A program made the position numbers and the translations under genes. Positions 8,363 through 16,408 of a stretch of 64,000 bases of DNA are shown here, in pieces. The stretch is from NCBI GenBank assembly GCA_000431235.1, contig HF988719.1, positions 48,440-112,439 on the forward strand, in the 5' to 3' direction. The notes under the pieces are model-generated. The model had not been told where the DNA came from, ran no database searches, and worked only from the letters and a program-made list of their open reading frames with translations. The stretch is from Coprobacillus sp. CAG:698 (GTDB lineage Bacteria > Bacillota_I > Bacilli_A > ML615J-28 > CAG-698). Every line of letters starts with the position of its first letter. Positions within the stretch are counted from its first letter, which is position 1.

Positions 8363-10663
8363 ATGTTAGAACTAAAAGAAGTTTATAAAAGTTATAAAAA
8401 AAGAAATTACACTCAAGAAGTATTAAAAGGAATAAATATAAAATTTGATAATGTAGGCTTTGTTTCTATCTTAGGACCAAGTGGATGTGGGAAAACAACC
8501 TTATTAAACATTATTGGAGGTTTAGACAAATTAGATAGAGGAAATCTTTATATTGATAATTTAGATTTGGATAAACTAAGTCCCAAAAAATTAGATGCAT
8601 ATAGGAATTCAATGGTAGGCTTTGTATTTCAAAGTTTTAACCTAATTAATCATTTAAATGTGTATGACAATATTGCATTAACATTAAAATTAAATAAAGA
8701 AAAGAACAAAAATATAAAAGCTAAAGTACAAGAAATTATCAACAAAGTAGGTTTGACTGGAAAAGAAAATAAAAAACCTCAAGAATTATCTGGAGGCGAA
8801 GCACAACGTGTAGCAATTGCAAGAGCGTTAGTTAATAATCCAGAAATAATTCTTGCTGATGAGCCCACAGGAAGCTTAGATTCAAACACATCAATAGAAA
8901 TAATAAATATCCTTAAAGAGATTTCTAAGGATAAGTTAGTTATTATGGTGACTCATAACGAGAAATTAGCCAAAGAGTATAGCGATCGTATCATAAGAAT
9001 GGCTGATGGAATGATTGTTAGTGACAATATTATAAAGGAACAAAAGCCTATAGATAAAAAAGAAATAAATAAAGTACATATGACTTTCTTTATGAGCTTA
9101 ATGTTAAGTTATAAAAATATATTAACAAAAGTCTTTCGAACAGTAGCAACAATATTTGCAGGATGTATAGGTATAGTCGCTGTTATATTAGTGATAACAC
9201 TATCACAAGGAGTGTCCGATTATATTACTAAAGTTCAGGAAAATGCTTTAAAAGATAAACCTATTATAATTAGTAGCAACAGTATTTATAAGTCTAGTGG
9301 TAATATAATTAATAACATAGTAGAATATCCAGAAACGGATCAAATTTATGTAAGTCATAATATAACAAGTTATGAGCATAACAATAATATGGATAGAAAT
9401 TTATTAAAAATAATTAAAAATCTTGATAAATCACATTATGATATAATTAATTATAATAGATCAGTGAAATTTAATCTATATAAAGAAAACACTGAAGGAC
9501 TTAAAAAAATATATAATAGCTATTTTACAGAAATGAATGAAAGTTCATTAATGGAATATGAGTATGATGTAATTTATGGAACTATGCCAACAAAATATAA
9601 TGAAATAGCTCTTGTTGTTGATAAATATAATGTTATAAATTCTAATATTTTAAAATACCTTGGATTAGATTATAAGAATGATTCTTATAAATATGAAGAT
9701 ATAATTGGTCAAGAATATATATTAATTGAAAATAATAATATGTATGTTTATGATGAAGAAAAAGATGTATTTATTAAAAAAATAAATGGCGAAATAAATT
9801 CATTTCCAAAAATAAAAATAACAGCAATAATTAGAGAATCAAGACAAAATAGTTTTGGATTGTATTCACAAGGGATAGTGTATACGAAAGAACTTACTGA
9901 TTACATAATAGATAGTGCAAAAAAATCTGAGATTGGAAAAGCCCAACAAAAATACGGAATTGAAAAAGATGTTTTTTCTGGAAAACCTTTTACTGATATA
10001 AAAAGTGAAACAGTAAGTTATACAAAAGAATATTTATATGAAGAGCAGTTAAAAGAATTAGGTTTAGTTGAACAAATTAACAGAGTTCAAATTTATACAA
10101 AAACATTTGATGATAGAAAGTATATAGAAAAAACTATAAAAGATAATGATATTTTTAATGATATAAGTAATGTTTATTATCGTGATTATATGAGCACAAT
10201 TGCTGAAGAATTTTCATCTTTTATAAAAATACTAACAAAAGTATTAATAATATTCGCATTAATTTCTTTAGTAGTAAGCACTATTATGATATCAATAATC
10301 ACATATATTTCGGTCTTGGAAAGACAAAAAGAAATAGGTATATTAAGAAGTATTGGTGCAAGAAAAATAGATGTAATTTCAATATTTTGCAGTGAAAATT
10401 TAATTATAGGTCTAATGTCAGGGATATTGGGATTTATTCTTGCTAATATTTTTAAGAAACCAATAAATGAAATTGTACAAAATATAATTAAAGAAAACGT
10501 ATCTTTGGCTACTACAATTAACAGTGTAGATTTAATAAAATTTAGATATGATATTGTGACTATGTTAATAATTGCCAATGTGATTATTACCTTATTAGCG
10601 GGACTAATACCTGCAATTATTGCTAGTTTGAAAAAACCAATAGATGCGCTTAAAAACGAATAA
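8363..10663 (+). CDS. MacB-type ABC transporter: fused ATPase and FtsX-family permease
   Basis: One 766-residue polypeptide carries both halves of a MacB/LolD-FtsX-type transporter. Residues about 1-225 are the ATPase: Walker A GPSGCGKTTLL, signature LSGGEAQRVAIARAL, Walker B ILADEPTGSLD. A membrane segment (about 260-285) leads to a roughly 350-residue extracytoplasmic region, then three membrane helices near the C-terminus typical of FtsX/MacB permeases. Such proteins usually couple ATP hydrolysis to movement of the external domain (peptide or drug export, antimicrobial-peptide sensing, lipoprotein work) rather than classical import. No partner gene is next to it; it has its own promoter and terminator, so the substrate is unknown. 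Confidence 0.9.
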   Translation: MLELKEVYKSYKKRNYTQEVLKGINIKFDNVGFVSILGPSGCGKTTLLNIIGGLDKLDRGNLYIDNLDLDKLSPKKLDAYRNSMVGFVFQSFNLINHLNVYDNIALTLKLNKEKNKNIKAKVQEIINKVGLTGKENKKPQELSGGEAQRVAIARALVNNPEIILADEPTGSLDSNTSIEIINILKEISKDKLVIMVTHNEKLAKEYSDRIIRMADGMIVSDNIIKEQKPIDKKEINKVHMTFFMSLMLSYKNILTKVFRTVATIFAGCIGIVAVILVITLSQGVSDYITKVQENALKDKPIIISSNSIYKSSGNIINNIVEYPETDQIYVSHNITSYEHNNNMDRNLLKIIKNLDKSHYDIINYNRSVKFNLYKENTEGLKKIYNSYFTEMNESSLMEYEYDVIYGTMPTKYNEIALVVDKYNVINSNILKYLGLDYKNDSYKYEDIIGQEYILIENNNMYVYDEEKDVFIKKINGEINSFPKIKITAIIRESRQNSFGLYSQGIVYTKELTDYIIDSAKKSEIGKAQQKYGIEKDVFSGKPFTDIKSETVSYTKEYLYEEQLKELGLVEQINRVQIYTKTFDDRKYIEKTIKDNDIFNDISNVYYRDYMSTIAEEFSSFIKILTKVLIIFALISLVVSTIMISIITYISVLERQKEIGILRSIGARKIDVISIFCSENLIIGLMSGILGFILANIFKKPINEIVQNIIKENVSLATTINSVDLIKFRYDIVTMLIIANVIITLLAGLIPAIIASLKKPIDALKNE

Positions 10664-10671
10664 AAAAAGGA

Positions 10672-10696
10672 AAAAGTCCTTAAATAAAGGACTTTT
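10672..10696. terminator. bidirectional terminator between convergent genes
   Basis: AAAAGTCCTT (10672-10681) pairs with AAGGACTTTT (10687-10696) around a 5-nt loop. A-rich and T-rich flanks suit termination in both directions, serving the ABC gene (+) and the HIT gene (-), whose stop codon lies in the hairpin's right edge. Confidence 0.75.
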
Positions 10697-11096
10697 AAAT
10701 TGAATTAATTTTAAAAAGCAAAGCTTTAAATTCTTCATTATTCAGTTTATTTTCGATAGCTTTTATGCTAAAGTTATCGTTATCATATCTTGGAATGATA
10801 TGAATGTGAAAATGATGTACGGATTGTCCAGCTGCTTCGCCGTTATTGTTAAGGATATTTATGCCTTTGCAATTAGTTGCAGTTTTAATTTTACTTGCTA
10901 AATCTCTTACAAGAATTAACATTTTTTCTAGTAGAAAATCAGGCATTGCAAATAAATTTTCAAAATGTTGTTTAGGAACAACTAAAGTGTGACCATAAGT
11001 TGCTTGAGAAATATCTAAAAAAGCATAAAAGTTATCATCTTCATAAACTTTATATGAAGGGATTTCTCCAGAAATAATATTACAAAAAATACACAT
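10695..11096 (-). CDS. HIT family nucleotide hydrolase
   Basis: A 133-residue histidine-triad protein. The catalytic motif HFHIHII (HxHxHxx) lies near residue 98 within VHHFHIHIIPRY, and the N-terminal CIFCNIISGEIPS is typical of the Hit/HinT branch (a Cys-x-x-Cys start often binding zinc). These enzymes hydrolyse AMP-lysine, other adenosine phosphoramidates or dinucleoside phosphates. I start it at ATG 11096 because GGAGG lies 8 nt upstream; a longer form would place the start inside this ribosome binding site. It is on the minus strand, convergent with the ABC gene and downstream of gerQ but with its own likely promoter. Confidence 0.92.
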   Translation of the reverse strand: MCIFCNIISGEIPSYKVYEDDNFYAFLDISQATYGHTLVVPKQHFENLFAMPDFLLEKMLILVRDLASKIKTATNCKGINILNNNGEAAGQSVHHFHIHIIPRYDNDNFSIKAIENKLNNEEFKALLFKINSI

Positions 11097-11117
11097 AGCA
11101 AAAACCTCCATGTGTAT

Positions 11118-11146
11118 AGTTTATCATTATTTGCATAAAGAAACAA
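11118..11146 (-). promoter_or_regulatory. probable promoter for the HIT gene
   Basis: Read on the minus strand: TTGTTT (11146-11141), 17 bp, TAAACT (11123-11118), with TGA before the -10 box. The match is moderate. Confidence 0.45.
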
Positions 11147-11157
11147 CAAAAAAATAA

Positions 11158-11511
11158 TTATTCTTCTTTTTTACGATATGGGTAATCATATTCTATTCTT
11201 TCATCAAATGTTATGTAATTTAAATAAACCATCAAAAGAACATAACGAGTTTCTGATTGAATATCTTTTAAAATGATATGGTCTTTTCCAGCACCTTTTA
11301 AAACACCTTTGAAAATTTTAGATCCCCACTGACTATTTTCAAAATTCATATAAACTGTAGCGACTTTGTTTAAATTATCCCTTAGAATATTTTCAATATA
11401 AGATTGCTCACTTGCTAATTCGTCTTGTTGAACATCATTAGGATAATTTGGCTGAAATGGGTATGGGATTCCGGGTTGAAAAGGCGGGAATGGTTGTTGA
11501 TAATAATTCAT
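11158..11511 (-). CDS. gerQ: spore coat protein GerQ (YwdL family)
   Basis: GerQ is a coat protein crosslinked in spores and needed for CwlJ to work in germination. The 117 residues show the family layout: a low-complexity N-terminus rich in Pro, Tyr and Gln (about 1-30), then a conserved domain with SYIENILRDNLNK, VYMNFENSQWGSKIFKGVLKGAGKDHIIL and YLNYITFDERI. It directly follows cwlJ (10 bp apart, same strand), the same pairing found in some Bacillus species, which supports both calls. ATG 11511 is preceded by AAGGAGG. It was identified from the domain pattern and its partner; the low-complexity part is poorly conserved. Confidence 0.88.
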   Translation of the reverse strand: MNYYQQPFPPFQPGIPYPFQPNYPNDVQQDELASEQSYIENILRDNLNKVATVYMNFENSQWGSKIFKGVLKGAGKDHIILKDIQSETRYVLLMVYLNYITFDERIEYDYPYRKKEE

Positions 11512-11521
11512 AAATACCTCC

Positions 11522-11941
11522 TTAATAACATTTTGCGCTTGCTAGAGGAGCATAAAAGCAATGATTCTTATATTTTCCACTATTCCATTGATTGTACCAT
11601 TTAGATTTACAACCTGGTGTATAAGTTGAATAGAACCACAATGCTCTAGTTGCAGGGTTAAATCTTTCACCATTAATTACTCTTCTTGCTAATTTAATTT
11701 CTATAGAACGGGCCGCTTGATAAAAATAACTATATAAAGTTGACTCAAAACCTCCAGGATGTTGGTACACCATTTGGGTTATGGAAGTAATGCTTTTAAA
11801 ATCGTGACAATTTGCTCGAACACGATTTATACCTACGTTACCTACCATTAACATGCCTAGTTGACCTTCGCCTTCAGCTTCAGCACGTAAAAGTCTCGCG
11901 AGAAGTTTTACTTCAGCTTCATTATAAGCAACGACTGCCAC
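11522..11941 (-). CDS. cwlJ: spore cortex-lytic cell wall hydrolase CwlJ
   Basis: CwlJ degrades the cortex peptidoglycan (muramic-delta-lactam regions) during spore germination. The 139 residues (Bacillus CwlJ about 142) form one SleB-type hydrolase_2 domain: LLARLLRAEAEGEGQLGMLMVGNVGINR contains the likely catalytic Glu in AEAEGEG, followed by YQHPGGFES and FNPATRALWFY. There is no signal peptide, which fits CwlJ (made in the mother cell, placed in the coat) rather than SleB. The start is GTG 11941 with GAGGTGAT spaced 5 nt upstream. It forms an operon with gerQ and has a sigma-E-like promoter upstream. Confidence 0.9.
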   Translation of the reverse strand: MAVVAYNEAEVKLLARLLRAEAEGEGQLGMLMVGNVGINRVRANCHDFKSITSITQMVYQHPGGFESTLYSYFYQAARSIEIKLARRVINGERFNPATRALWFYSTYTPGCKSKWYNQWNSGKYKNHCFYAPLASAKCY

Positions 11942-11958
11942 TAAATCACCTCTACTAA

Positions 11959-11986
11959 ATAATATGAAGTGATAAAGAAAATATGA
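11959..11986 (-). promoter_or_regulatory. possible sigma-E (mother cell) promoter for cwlJ-gerQ
   Basis: On the minus strand TCATATT (11986-11980) matches the sigma-E -35 consensus kmATATT and CATATTAT (11966-11959) resembles the -10 CATACAnT; the gap is 13 bp. No sigma-A pair is visible here. Mother-cell expression fits the known biology of cwlJ and gerQ. Confidence 0.5.
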
Positions 11987-11992
11987 TAAAAT
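11984..11992 (+). promoter_or_regulatory. possible extended -10 promoter for the nrnA pair
   Basis: TGATAAAAT is an extended -10 facing right towards the DHH genes. It overlaps the divergent sigma-E-like -35 box of cwlJ. No clear -35 was found. Confidence 0.35.
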
Positions 11993-12051
11993 AAAATAAT
12001 AATTGTAAAAAAGAGAAATTTATGGTAAACTTAGTTTATGAGGTTACATAT

Positions 12052-12981
12052 ATGTATAAGAAAATAATAAATAAAATTAAACAATTTGAAACAATAATAA
12101 TTCATAGACATTCAAAGCCAGATGGAGATGCATTAGGTAGTCAATTTGGCTTGAAAGAAATTATTGAAACAAATTTTCCCGAAAAGAAAGTCTATGCTGT
12201 AGGTGATATTAACCAAAGACTTAAGTTTATGGGAAATGTAGATATGGTAGATGATCTAGAGTATGAAGATGCATTAGTTGTAGTTTTAGATTGTTCGGAA
12301 AAATCCTTAATATCGGATGATAGATATTTAAAAGGTAAATATATGATTAAAATAGATCATCATATAATGCGAGAAAAGTTTGCTGATATGGAAATAGTTG
12401 ATGACACATTCGAAAGCTGTTGTGGATTAATAGCAAATATTGCCATTAAACAAAAAATGATTATAAATACAAAAGCTGCTGAAGCGTTATTTACAGGAAT
12501 GGTAACAGATAGTGGCAGATTCCGTTATGATTCAACAAGTTCAAGAACATTTACTATCGCATCAAAACTATTAGAAAGCAATATAGATATGATGAATATT
12601 TATAATAATCTATACCTAGATGATTTAGATATGGTTGTTTTACGTGCCAAATTTGTGTTAAAAATGAAATTTACAGAACATAATGTGGCTTATATTAAAA
12701 CTACAGCTGAAGAATTTGCTCAATTAAATACAGATATATTTACAATTTCTCGAGGTATGGTAAATACAATGAGTGGAATTAAAGGTATTGATATATGGGT
12801 TAATTTTACAGAAGATAAAGGAAATGGAATCATATGTGAAATAAGATCTAATAAATATAATATTAATCCTATAGCTGTAAAATATGGCGGTGGTGGACAC
12901 GCTAAAGCTAGTGGAGCTACAGTTAAAAACTTTGAAATAGCAGATAATATGTTAAAAGATTTAGATAATTTATGTAAGTAG
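12052..12981 (+). CDS. DHH/DHHA1 phosphoesterase, NrnA-like (copy 1)
   Basis: NrnA-type enzymes degrade very short RNAs (nanoRNA), and some hydrolyse pAp or cyclic dinucleotide breakdown products. The 309 residues show the DHH domain motifs HSKPDGDALGS near residue 20 and IDHH near residue 103, a MVTDSGRFRYDST block, and the DHHA1 glycine motif GGGGHAKASGAT near the C-terminus. I start at ATG 12052 because GAGGT (12040-12044) is well spaced, and the resulting N-terminus matches that of the next gene; an upstream in-frame ATG at 12022 has a weaker site. It is followed 15 bp later by a paralogue. Confidence 0.88.
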   Translation: MYKKIINKIKQFETIIIHRHSKPDGDALGSQFGLKEIIETNFPEKKVYAVGDINQRLKFMGNVDMVDDLEYEDALVVVLDCSEKSLISDDRYLKGKYMIKIDHHIMREKFADMEIVDDTFESCCGLIANIAIKQKMIINTKAAEALFTGMVTDSGRFRYDSTSSRTFTIASKLLESNIDMMNIYNNLYLDDLDMVVLRAKFVLKMKFTEHNVAYIKTTAEEFAQLNTDIFTISRGMVNTMSGIKGIDIWVNFTEDKGNGIICEIRSNKYNINPIAVKYGGGGHAKASGATVKNFEIADNMLKDLDNLCK

Positions 12982-12996
12982 TAAAAGGGTGAAAAA

Positions 12997-13959
12997 ATGA
13001 CAAATAAGATAATTGAAAAGATTGAAGAATATAAAAAGATAATAATATTAAGACATCAAAGACCTGATGGCGACTGTATTGGTGCATCTTTAGGATTACG
13101 CGAAATTATTAAAAACAGTTATCCTGAAAAAGAAGTTAAAGTATATGCTAATGACTATTCAAAAGACCTAAACTTTATTGATTCAGAAGATGAGAATACG
13201 GATAATAATTATAATGATGCATTAATTATAATTGTTGATACTGCAAACTTAGAAAGAGTATCTAATAGTGTGAATATAGATAACAATTATATTATTAAAA
13301 TAGACCATCATCCTAATGTGCAACCTTATGGAATGATTAATTATGTGGAAGATGAACTTTCTTCTGCGTGTGAGCTTATTGTAAAAATAGTTGAAGAATC
13401 AGAAAACAAACTTTTACTAAATCAAAAATCAGCAAAATTACTATATATGGGAATGGTAACAGATACGGGAAGATTTAAATACTCTATTGATGAAGAAACA
13501 TTAATACGTGCTGGACGTTTATTATCATATGGAATTGATTTGGAACTTATGTATGCAAATTTGTACTTAAAAGATTTCAATATGTATAAACTTCAAGGAG
13601 AAGTATACAGAAAGATGAAAATTTCTAAAAATGGAGTAGCATATATATATGTAAATAAAGAAATGCAAGATAAATTTGGATTAACACCTAATGAAGCTAG
13701 TATGGTTGTTGGTTCGCTCGACTCTATAAAAGGTTCACTAATATGGATTGCATTTATTGATAATACCGATGGTTCAATTAGAGTTAGATTAAGATCTAGA
13801 TTTTTAGAGATTAATGATATAGCATCAAAATATCGTGGAGGAGGGCATTCACGAGCTAGTGGAGCAACTTTATACGAAAAAGAAGAAATAAAAAAACTTA
13901 TTAAAGATTGCGATAAAAAATTAAAAGAATTTAAGGGTGAAAAAACAGGATGGCTTTAA
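12997..13959 (+). CDS. DHH/DHHA1 phosphoesterase, NrnA-like (copy 2)
   Basis: A 320-residue paralogue of the preceding gene, keeping HQRPDGDCIGA, IDHH and MVTDTGRFKYSID. Its DHHA1 motif is RGGGHSRASGAT, with Arg in place of the first Gly. Both metal-binding motifs remain, so it should be active, perhaps with a shifted substrate range (nanoRNA, pAp, pApA-type dinucleotides). The ATG at 12997 follows AAAGGGTG. It overlaps surE by 10 bp, indicating one operon with the first copy. Which copy is the true oligoribonuclease cannot be told from sequence. Confidence 0.88.
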   Translation: MTNKIIEKIEEYKKIIILRHQRPDGDCIGASLGLREIIKNSYPEKEVKVYANDYSKDLNFIDSEDENTDNNYNDALIIIVDTANLERVSNSVNIDNNYIIKIDHHPNVQPYGMINYVEDELSSACELIVKIVEESENKLLLNQKSAKLLYMGMVTDTGRFKYSIDEETLIRAGRLLSYGIDLELMYANLYLKDFNMYKLQGEVYRKMKISKNGVAYIYVNKEMQDKFGLTPNEASMVVGSLDSIKGSLIWIAFIDNTDGSIRVRLRSRFLEINDIASKYRGGGHSRASGATLYEKEEIKKLIKDCDKKLKEFKGEKTGWL

Positions 13960-14672
13960 AAATATTAATAACTAATGATGATGGAATTCAAGCAGAAGGT
14001 ATTAAATTGCTTGTAAATGAAGCTAAAAAGTATGGAGATGTTCTTGTTGTTGCTCCCAAAACAGAACAAAGTGCTAAAAGCCACTCTATAACTTTGAGAA
14101 CTAAAATAGATGTTGGAGAAAGTAATTTGTTTAATGATGTAAAAGCGTATTATGTTGATTCAACTCCTGCAGATTGTGTTAGATACGCATACTACGGATT
14201 AAATTATGACTTTGATATACTTTTATCAGGGGTTAATAAAGGATATAATGTAGGCTATGACATCATGTATTCAGGAACAGTCGCTGCAACGTTTGAGGCC
14301 TCAAGTATGGGCAAAAAAGCTATTGCACTTTCATGTGATGGAGAATCTTTTTTAGGATTTGAAAAGTATCTAGATAAACTTTTAGAATTCATTAAGAATA
14401 AACATTTATTAGATAAATGGAATTTATATAACGTAAATATACCTATTGACCCAAAAGGAATAAAAATAACTAAGCAAGGATATTGTAATTTTGTTACATA
14501 TTTTATTGATTTTGAAAATGGAAAAAAACAATTTGGTGATAATGTAACAGATAATAATTATAATAATATATTCCTTGATACTTCCTGTGTTATGAATGGA
14601 TATATCTCAATAACTCCATTAACACATGAGCGAACAGAAAAGAATATATATAAGGTATTAAAAGAAGAATAA
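13950..14672 (+). CDS. surE: 5'/3'-nucleotidase SurE
   Basis: SurE is a metal-dependent nucleoside monophosphatase and exopolyphosphatase. The 240 residues carry the N-terminal ILITNDDGIQAEGI (metal-binding DD), VVAPKTEQSAKSHSIT and LLSGVNKGYNVGYDIMYSGTVAA (Asn of the metal site). It begins inside the end of the second nrnA-like gene (10-bp overlap), so nucleotide-salvage or RNA-turnover enzymes appear grouped: the DHH enzymes release NMPs or pAp that SurE could dephosphorylate. That metabolic link is inference. Confidence 0.93.
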   Translation: MALKILITNDDGIQAEGIKLLVNEAKKYGDVLVVAPKTEQSAKSHSITLRTKIDVGESNLFNDVKAYYVDSTPADCVRYAYYGLNYDFDILLSGVNKGYNVGYDIMYSGTVAATFEASSMGKKAIALSCDGESFLGFEKYLDKLLEFIKNKHLLDKWNLYNVNIPIDPKGIKITKQGYCNFVTYFIDFENGKKQFGDNVTDNNYNNIFLDTSCVMNGYISITPLTHERTEKNIYKVLKEE

Positions 14673-14711
14673 AATCAAAAACTAATTCATATATTATATA
14701 TGGGTGATGTT

Positions 14712-14891
14712 ATGAAATTTATAAAATGGTTTTTTAAATCAGTGTTGATTGCATTGGTATTAATATTTGTTTTTAATGTTATAGGATCTTTTATAAACAT
14801 AAACATTCCCATAAACATATGGACAATCATAATAATTTTTTTCTTACGTTTACCAGGTGCAATCGTTTTAACGATATTCTTTCTAATATAA
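14712..14891 (+). CDS. BofA-like small membrane protein (pro-sigma-K processing inhibitor family)
   Basis: A 59-residue, almost wholly hydrophobic protein. It has two membrane segments (about 8-25 and 33-58) and the C-terminal pattern NVIGSFININIPINIWT...RLPGAIVLTIFFL, which resembles the BofA family pattern (N.iG...ni.iPiNp.T....lGlPG...L). In Bacillus, BofA sits in the outer forespore membrane and holds SpoIVFB inactive until sigma-K is needed. ATG 14712 is preceded by GGGTGAT; an in-frame ATG at 14700 would bury that site. The family call is from pattern only and the protein is short, so moderate confidence. Confidence 0.65.
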   Translation: MKFIKWFFKSVLIALVLIFVFNVIGSFININIPINIWTIIIIFFLRLPGAIVLTIFFLI

Positions 14892-14894
14892 TAC

Positions 14895-14923
14895 TTGAAA
14901 AAAAAGAAATTTTAGTGTAAAAT
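14895..14923 (+). promoter_or_regulatory. sigma-A promoter for rpoE
   Basis: TTGAAA (14895-14900), 17 bp, TAAAAT (14918-14923). It lies just after the bofA-like gene and 30 bp ahead of the chosen rpoE start. Confidence 0.7.
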
Positions 14924-14954
14924 ATAGATAATGAAAAATAAAAGGAGAAATATA

Positions 14955-15485
14955 ATGTACGAGAATGATTCATTACTTGAGATAGCAAAAGAACTTATGG
15001 AGAAAAAAAGAAAACCTCATAGTATTCAAAATCTAGCTAAAGAAGTTTTTGAATTAAAAGGTTTAAAAGTAAGTGATAACTTAGAAATGTATAGTCAATT
15101 TGTAAATGACTTTATGCTCTGTGGTTACTTTATTTGCTGTGGTGAAGATAAAAAAGGTGTTAAACTATGGGATTTAAAGAGCCGTCAAAGACACGAATTA
15201 TTAGAAAAAGACGGAGCATATTTAGATGATCCATATGGTGATGATGAAGACGTTGTTAACAATGAGTTAAAAGATGATGATTATTATGGCGATAGTAAAG
15301 ATAGTTACGATAATCAATTTGACGAAGAAGATGACGACGAAGAAGACGATGATGAAGAAGAAAAAGATGATATAGAAGAAGAATTATTGTTCGGAAATGG
15401 CTATGACGTTGATGAAGAAGATGATGACGATGAAGATGGCTATGATGACGATGAAGAACTAACTATAAAACCAAAGAAGAAATAA
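14955..15485 (+). CDS. rpoE: DNA-directed RNA polymerase delta subunit
   Basis: The delta subunit is specific to Bacilli and close relatives; it speeds promoter recycling and makes RNA polymerase respond to the initiating nucleotide. The 176 residues have the folded N-terminal HARE-HTH domain (about 1-70: SLLEIAKELMEKKRKPHSIQNLAKEVFELKG...FVNDFMLCGYFICCGEDKKGVKLWDLKSRQ) and a long disordered tail of Asp and Glu (about 75-165), the RNA-mimicking part. ATG 14955 is chosen because AAAGGAG is 8-9 nt upstream and the domain starts there; an in-frame ATG at 14931 lacks a site. Confidence 0.93.
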   Translation: MYENDSLLEIAKELMEKKRKPHSIQNLAKEVFELKGLKVSDNLEMYSQFVNDFMLCGYFICCGEDKKGVKLWDLKSRQRHELLEKDGAYLDDPYGDDEDVVNNELKDDDYYGDSKDSYDNQFDEEDDDEEDDDEEEKDDIEEELLFGNGYDVDEEDDDDEDGYDDDEELTIKPKKK

Positions 15486-15498
15486 TCTTTGGGTTTTT
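15468..15498 (+). terminator. weak terminator at the end of rpoE
   Basis: ACCAAAG (within the last rpoE codons) pairs with CTTTGGGT across the stop codon, followed by TTTTTC. The stem is short and has one extra G, so termination may be partial. Confidence 0.45.
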
Positions 15499-15519
15499 CT
15501 TGTAAGGAGGTACTAAAAC

Positions 15520-16359
15520 ATGATTCTTGATGGATTAAGAACTGCAGAAGTTATTAGAAAAAAAATAGCTGAAGAAGTAGCAAGACAAGATGAGGAAATT
15601 ACTCTTGCAATATTACACATTGGTAATGACCAATCAAGTATGATTTATCTTGAGAGTAAAGAAAAAGCATGCGCAGAAGTCGGAATAAATACAAAGATTT
15701 TAAAACTACCTGAAAACATAAGCCAAAGGGAAATTCTAAATATTATTTCTGATTTAAATAAAGATAAAACTGTTAATGCTATAATGGTGCAAACTCCTCT
15801 GCCAAAACATATAGACACAGAAACAATTTTAAATTCTGTAGACCCAATGAAAGATGTAGATGGGTTAAGTATTTATAATCAAGGAAAACTAATAAAAGAT
15901 TTACCATGTGTAGTACCAGCAACAGCACAAGGAGTTATTACTTTACTTAAAAATAATAATATTGATATTTCTGGAAAGAATGTTGTTATTGTTGGAAGAA
16001 GTATTGTAGTTGGGAAACCATTAGCAATGTTATTTTTGAAAGAAAATGCAACTGTAACAATTGCACACTCTCATACAACAAATTTAAAAGACATAACTAA
16101 AAGAGCAGATATACTAGCTGTTGCAATAGGGAAACCTAGATTTATTACTGCGGATATGGTGAAAAAAGATGCCGTTGTTGTTGATATAGGTACTAATAGA
16201 GTTATGGGAAAAATTTGTGGTGATGTAGATTTTGAAAATGTTCAAACCGTAGCAAGTTACATTTCTCCTGTTCCTAAAGGAGTTGGACCTATGACAACAG
16301 CTATGCTTTTATCAAATGTTATCAAATGTTATCAAAATCAAAAAATGAATAGAGATTAA
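15520..16359 (+). CDS. folD: FolD: methylenetetrahydrofolate dehydrogenase / methenyl-THF cyclohydrolase
   Basis: FolD interconverts 5,10-methylene-THF and 10-formyl-THF using NADP, feeding purine and formyl-Met synthesis. The 279 residues (usual about 285) include the catalytic YLESKEKAC (Tyr and Lys), QTPLPKH, DVDGLS, PCVVPATAQGVI, the dinucleotide-binding GRSIVVGKPLAMLF and the C-terminal SPVPKGVGPMTTAMLL. ATG 15520 follows AAGGAGG. It is followed by a clear hairpin terminator and then pth. Confidence 0.96.
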   Translation: MILDGLRTAEVIRKKIAEEVARQDEEITLAILHIGNDQSSMIYLESKEKACAEVGINTKILKLPENISQREILNIISDLNKDKTVNAIMVQTPLPKHIDTETILNSVDPMKDVDGLSIYNQGKLIKDLPCVVPATAQGVITLLKNNNIDISGKNVVIVGRSIVVGKPLAMLFLKENATVTIAHSHTTNLKDITKRADILAVAIGKPRFITADMVKKDAVVVDIGTNRVMGKICGDVDFENVQTVASYISPVPKGVGPMTTAMLLSNVIKCYQNQKMNRD

Positions 16360-16362
16360 AAT

Positions 16363-16387
16363 CCATAAGGAAACTTATGGTCTTTTA
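16363..16387 (+). terminator. rho-independent terminator after folD
   Basis: CCATAAG (16363-16369) and CTTATGG (16374-16380) form a 7-bp stem with a GAAA tetraloop, followed by TCTTTTAT. Confidence 0.75.
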
Positions 16388-16408
16388 TGTTATAAGGTGG
16401 TGAAGGTT

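Noticed and set aside
10186..10578. 130-codon open frame on the minus strand
   Set aside because: Opposite the membrane-helix codons of the MacB-like gene; hydrophobic shadow translation with no ribosome binding site.
14688..14695. Sigma-E -10 (CATATATT) ahead of the bofA-like gene
   Set aside because: No matching -35 at the right distance, and such text is frequent by chance in AT-rich spacers.
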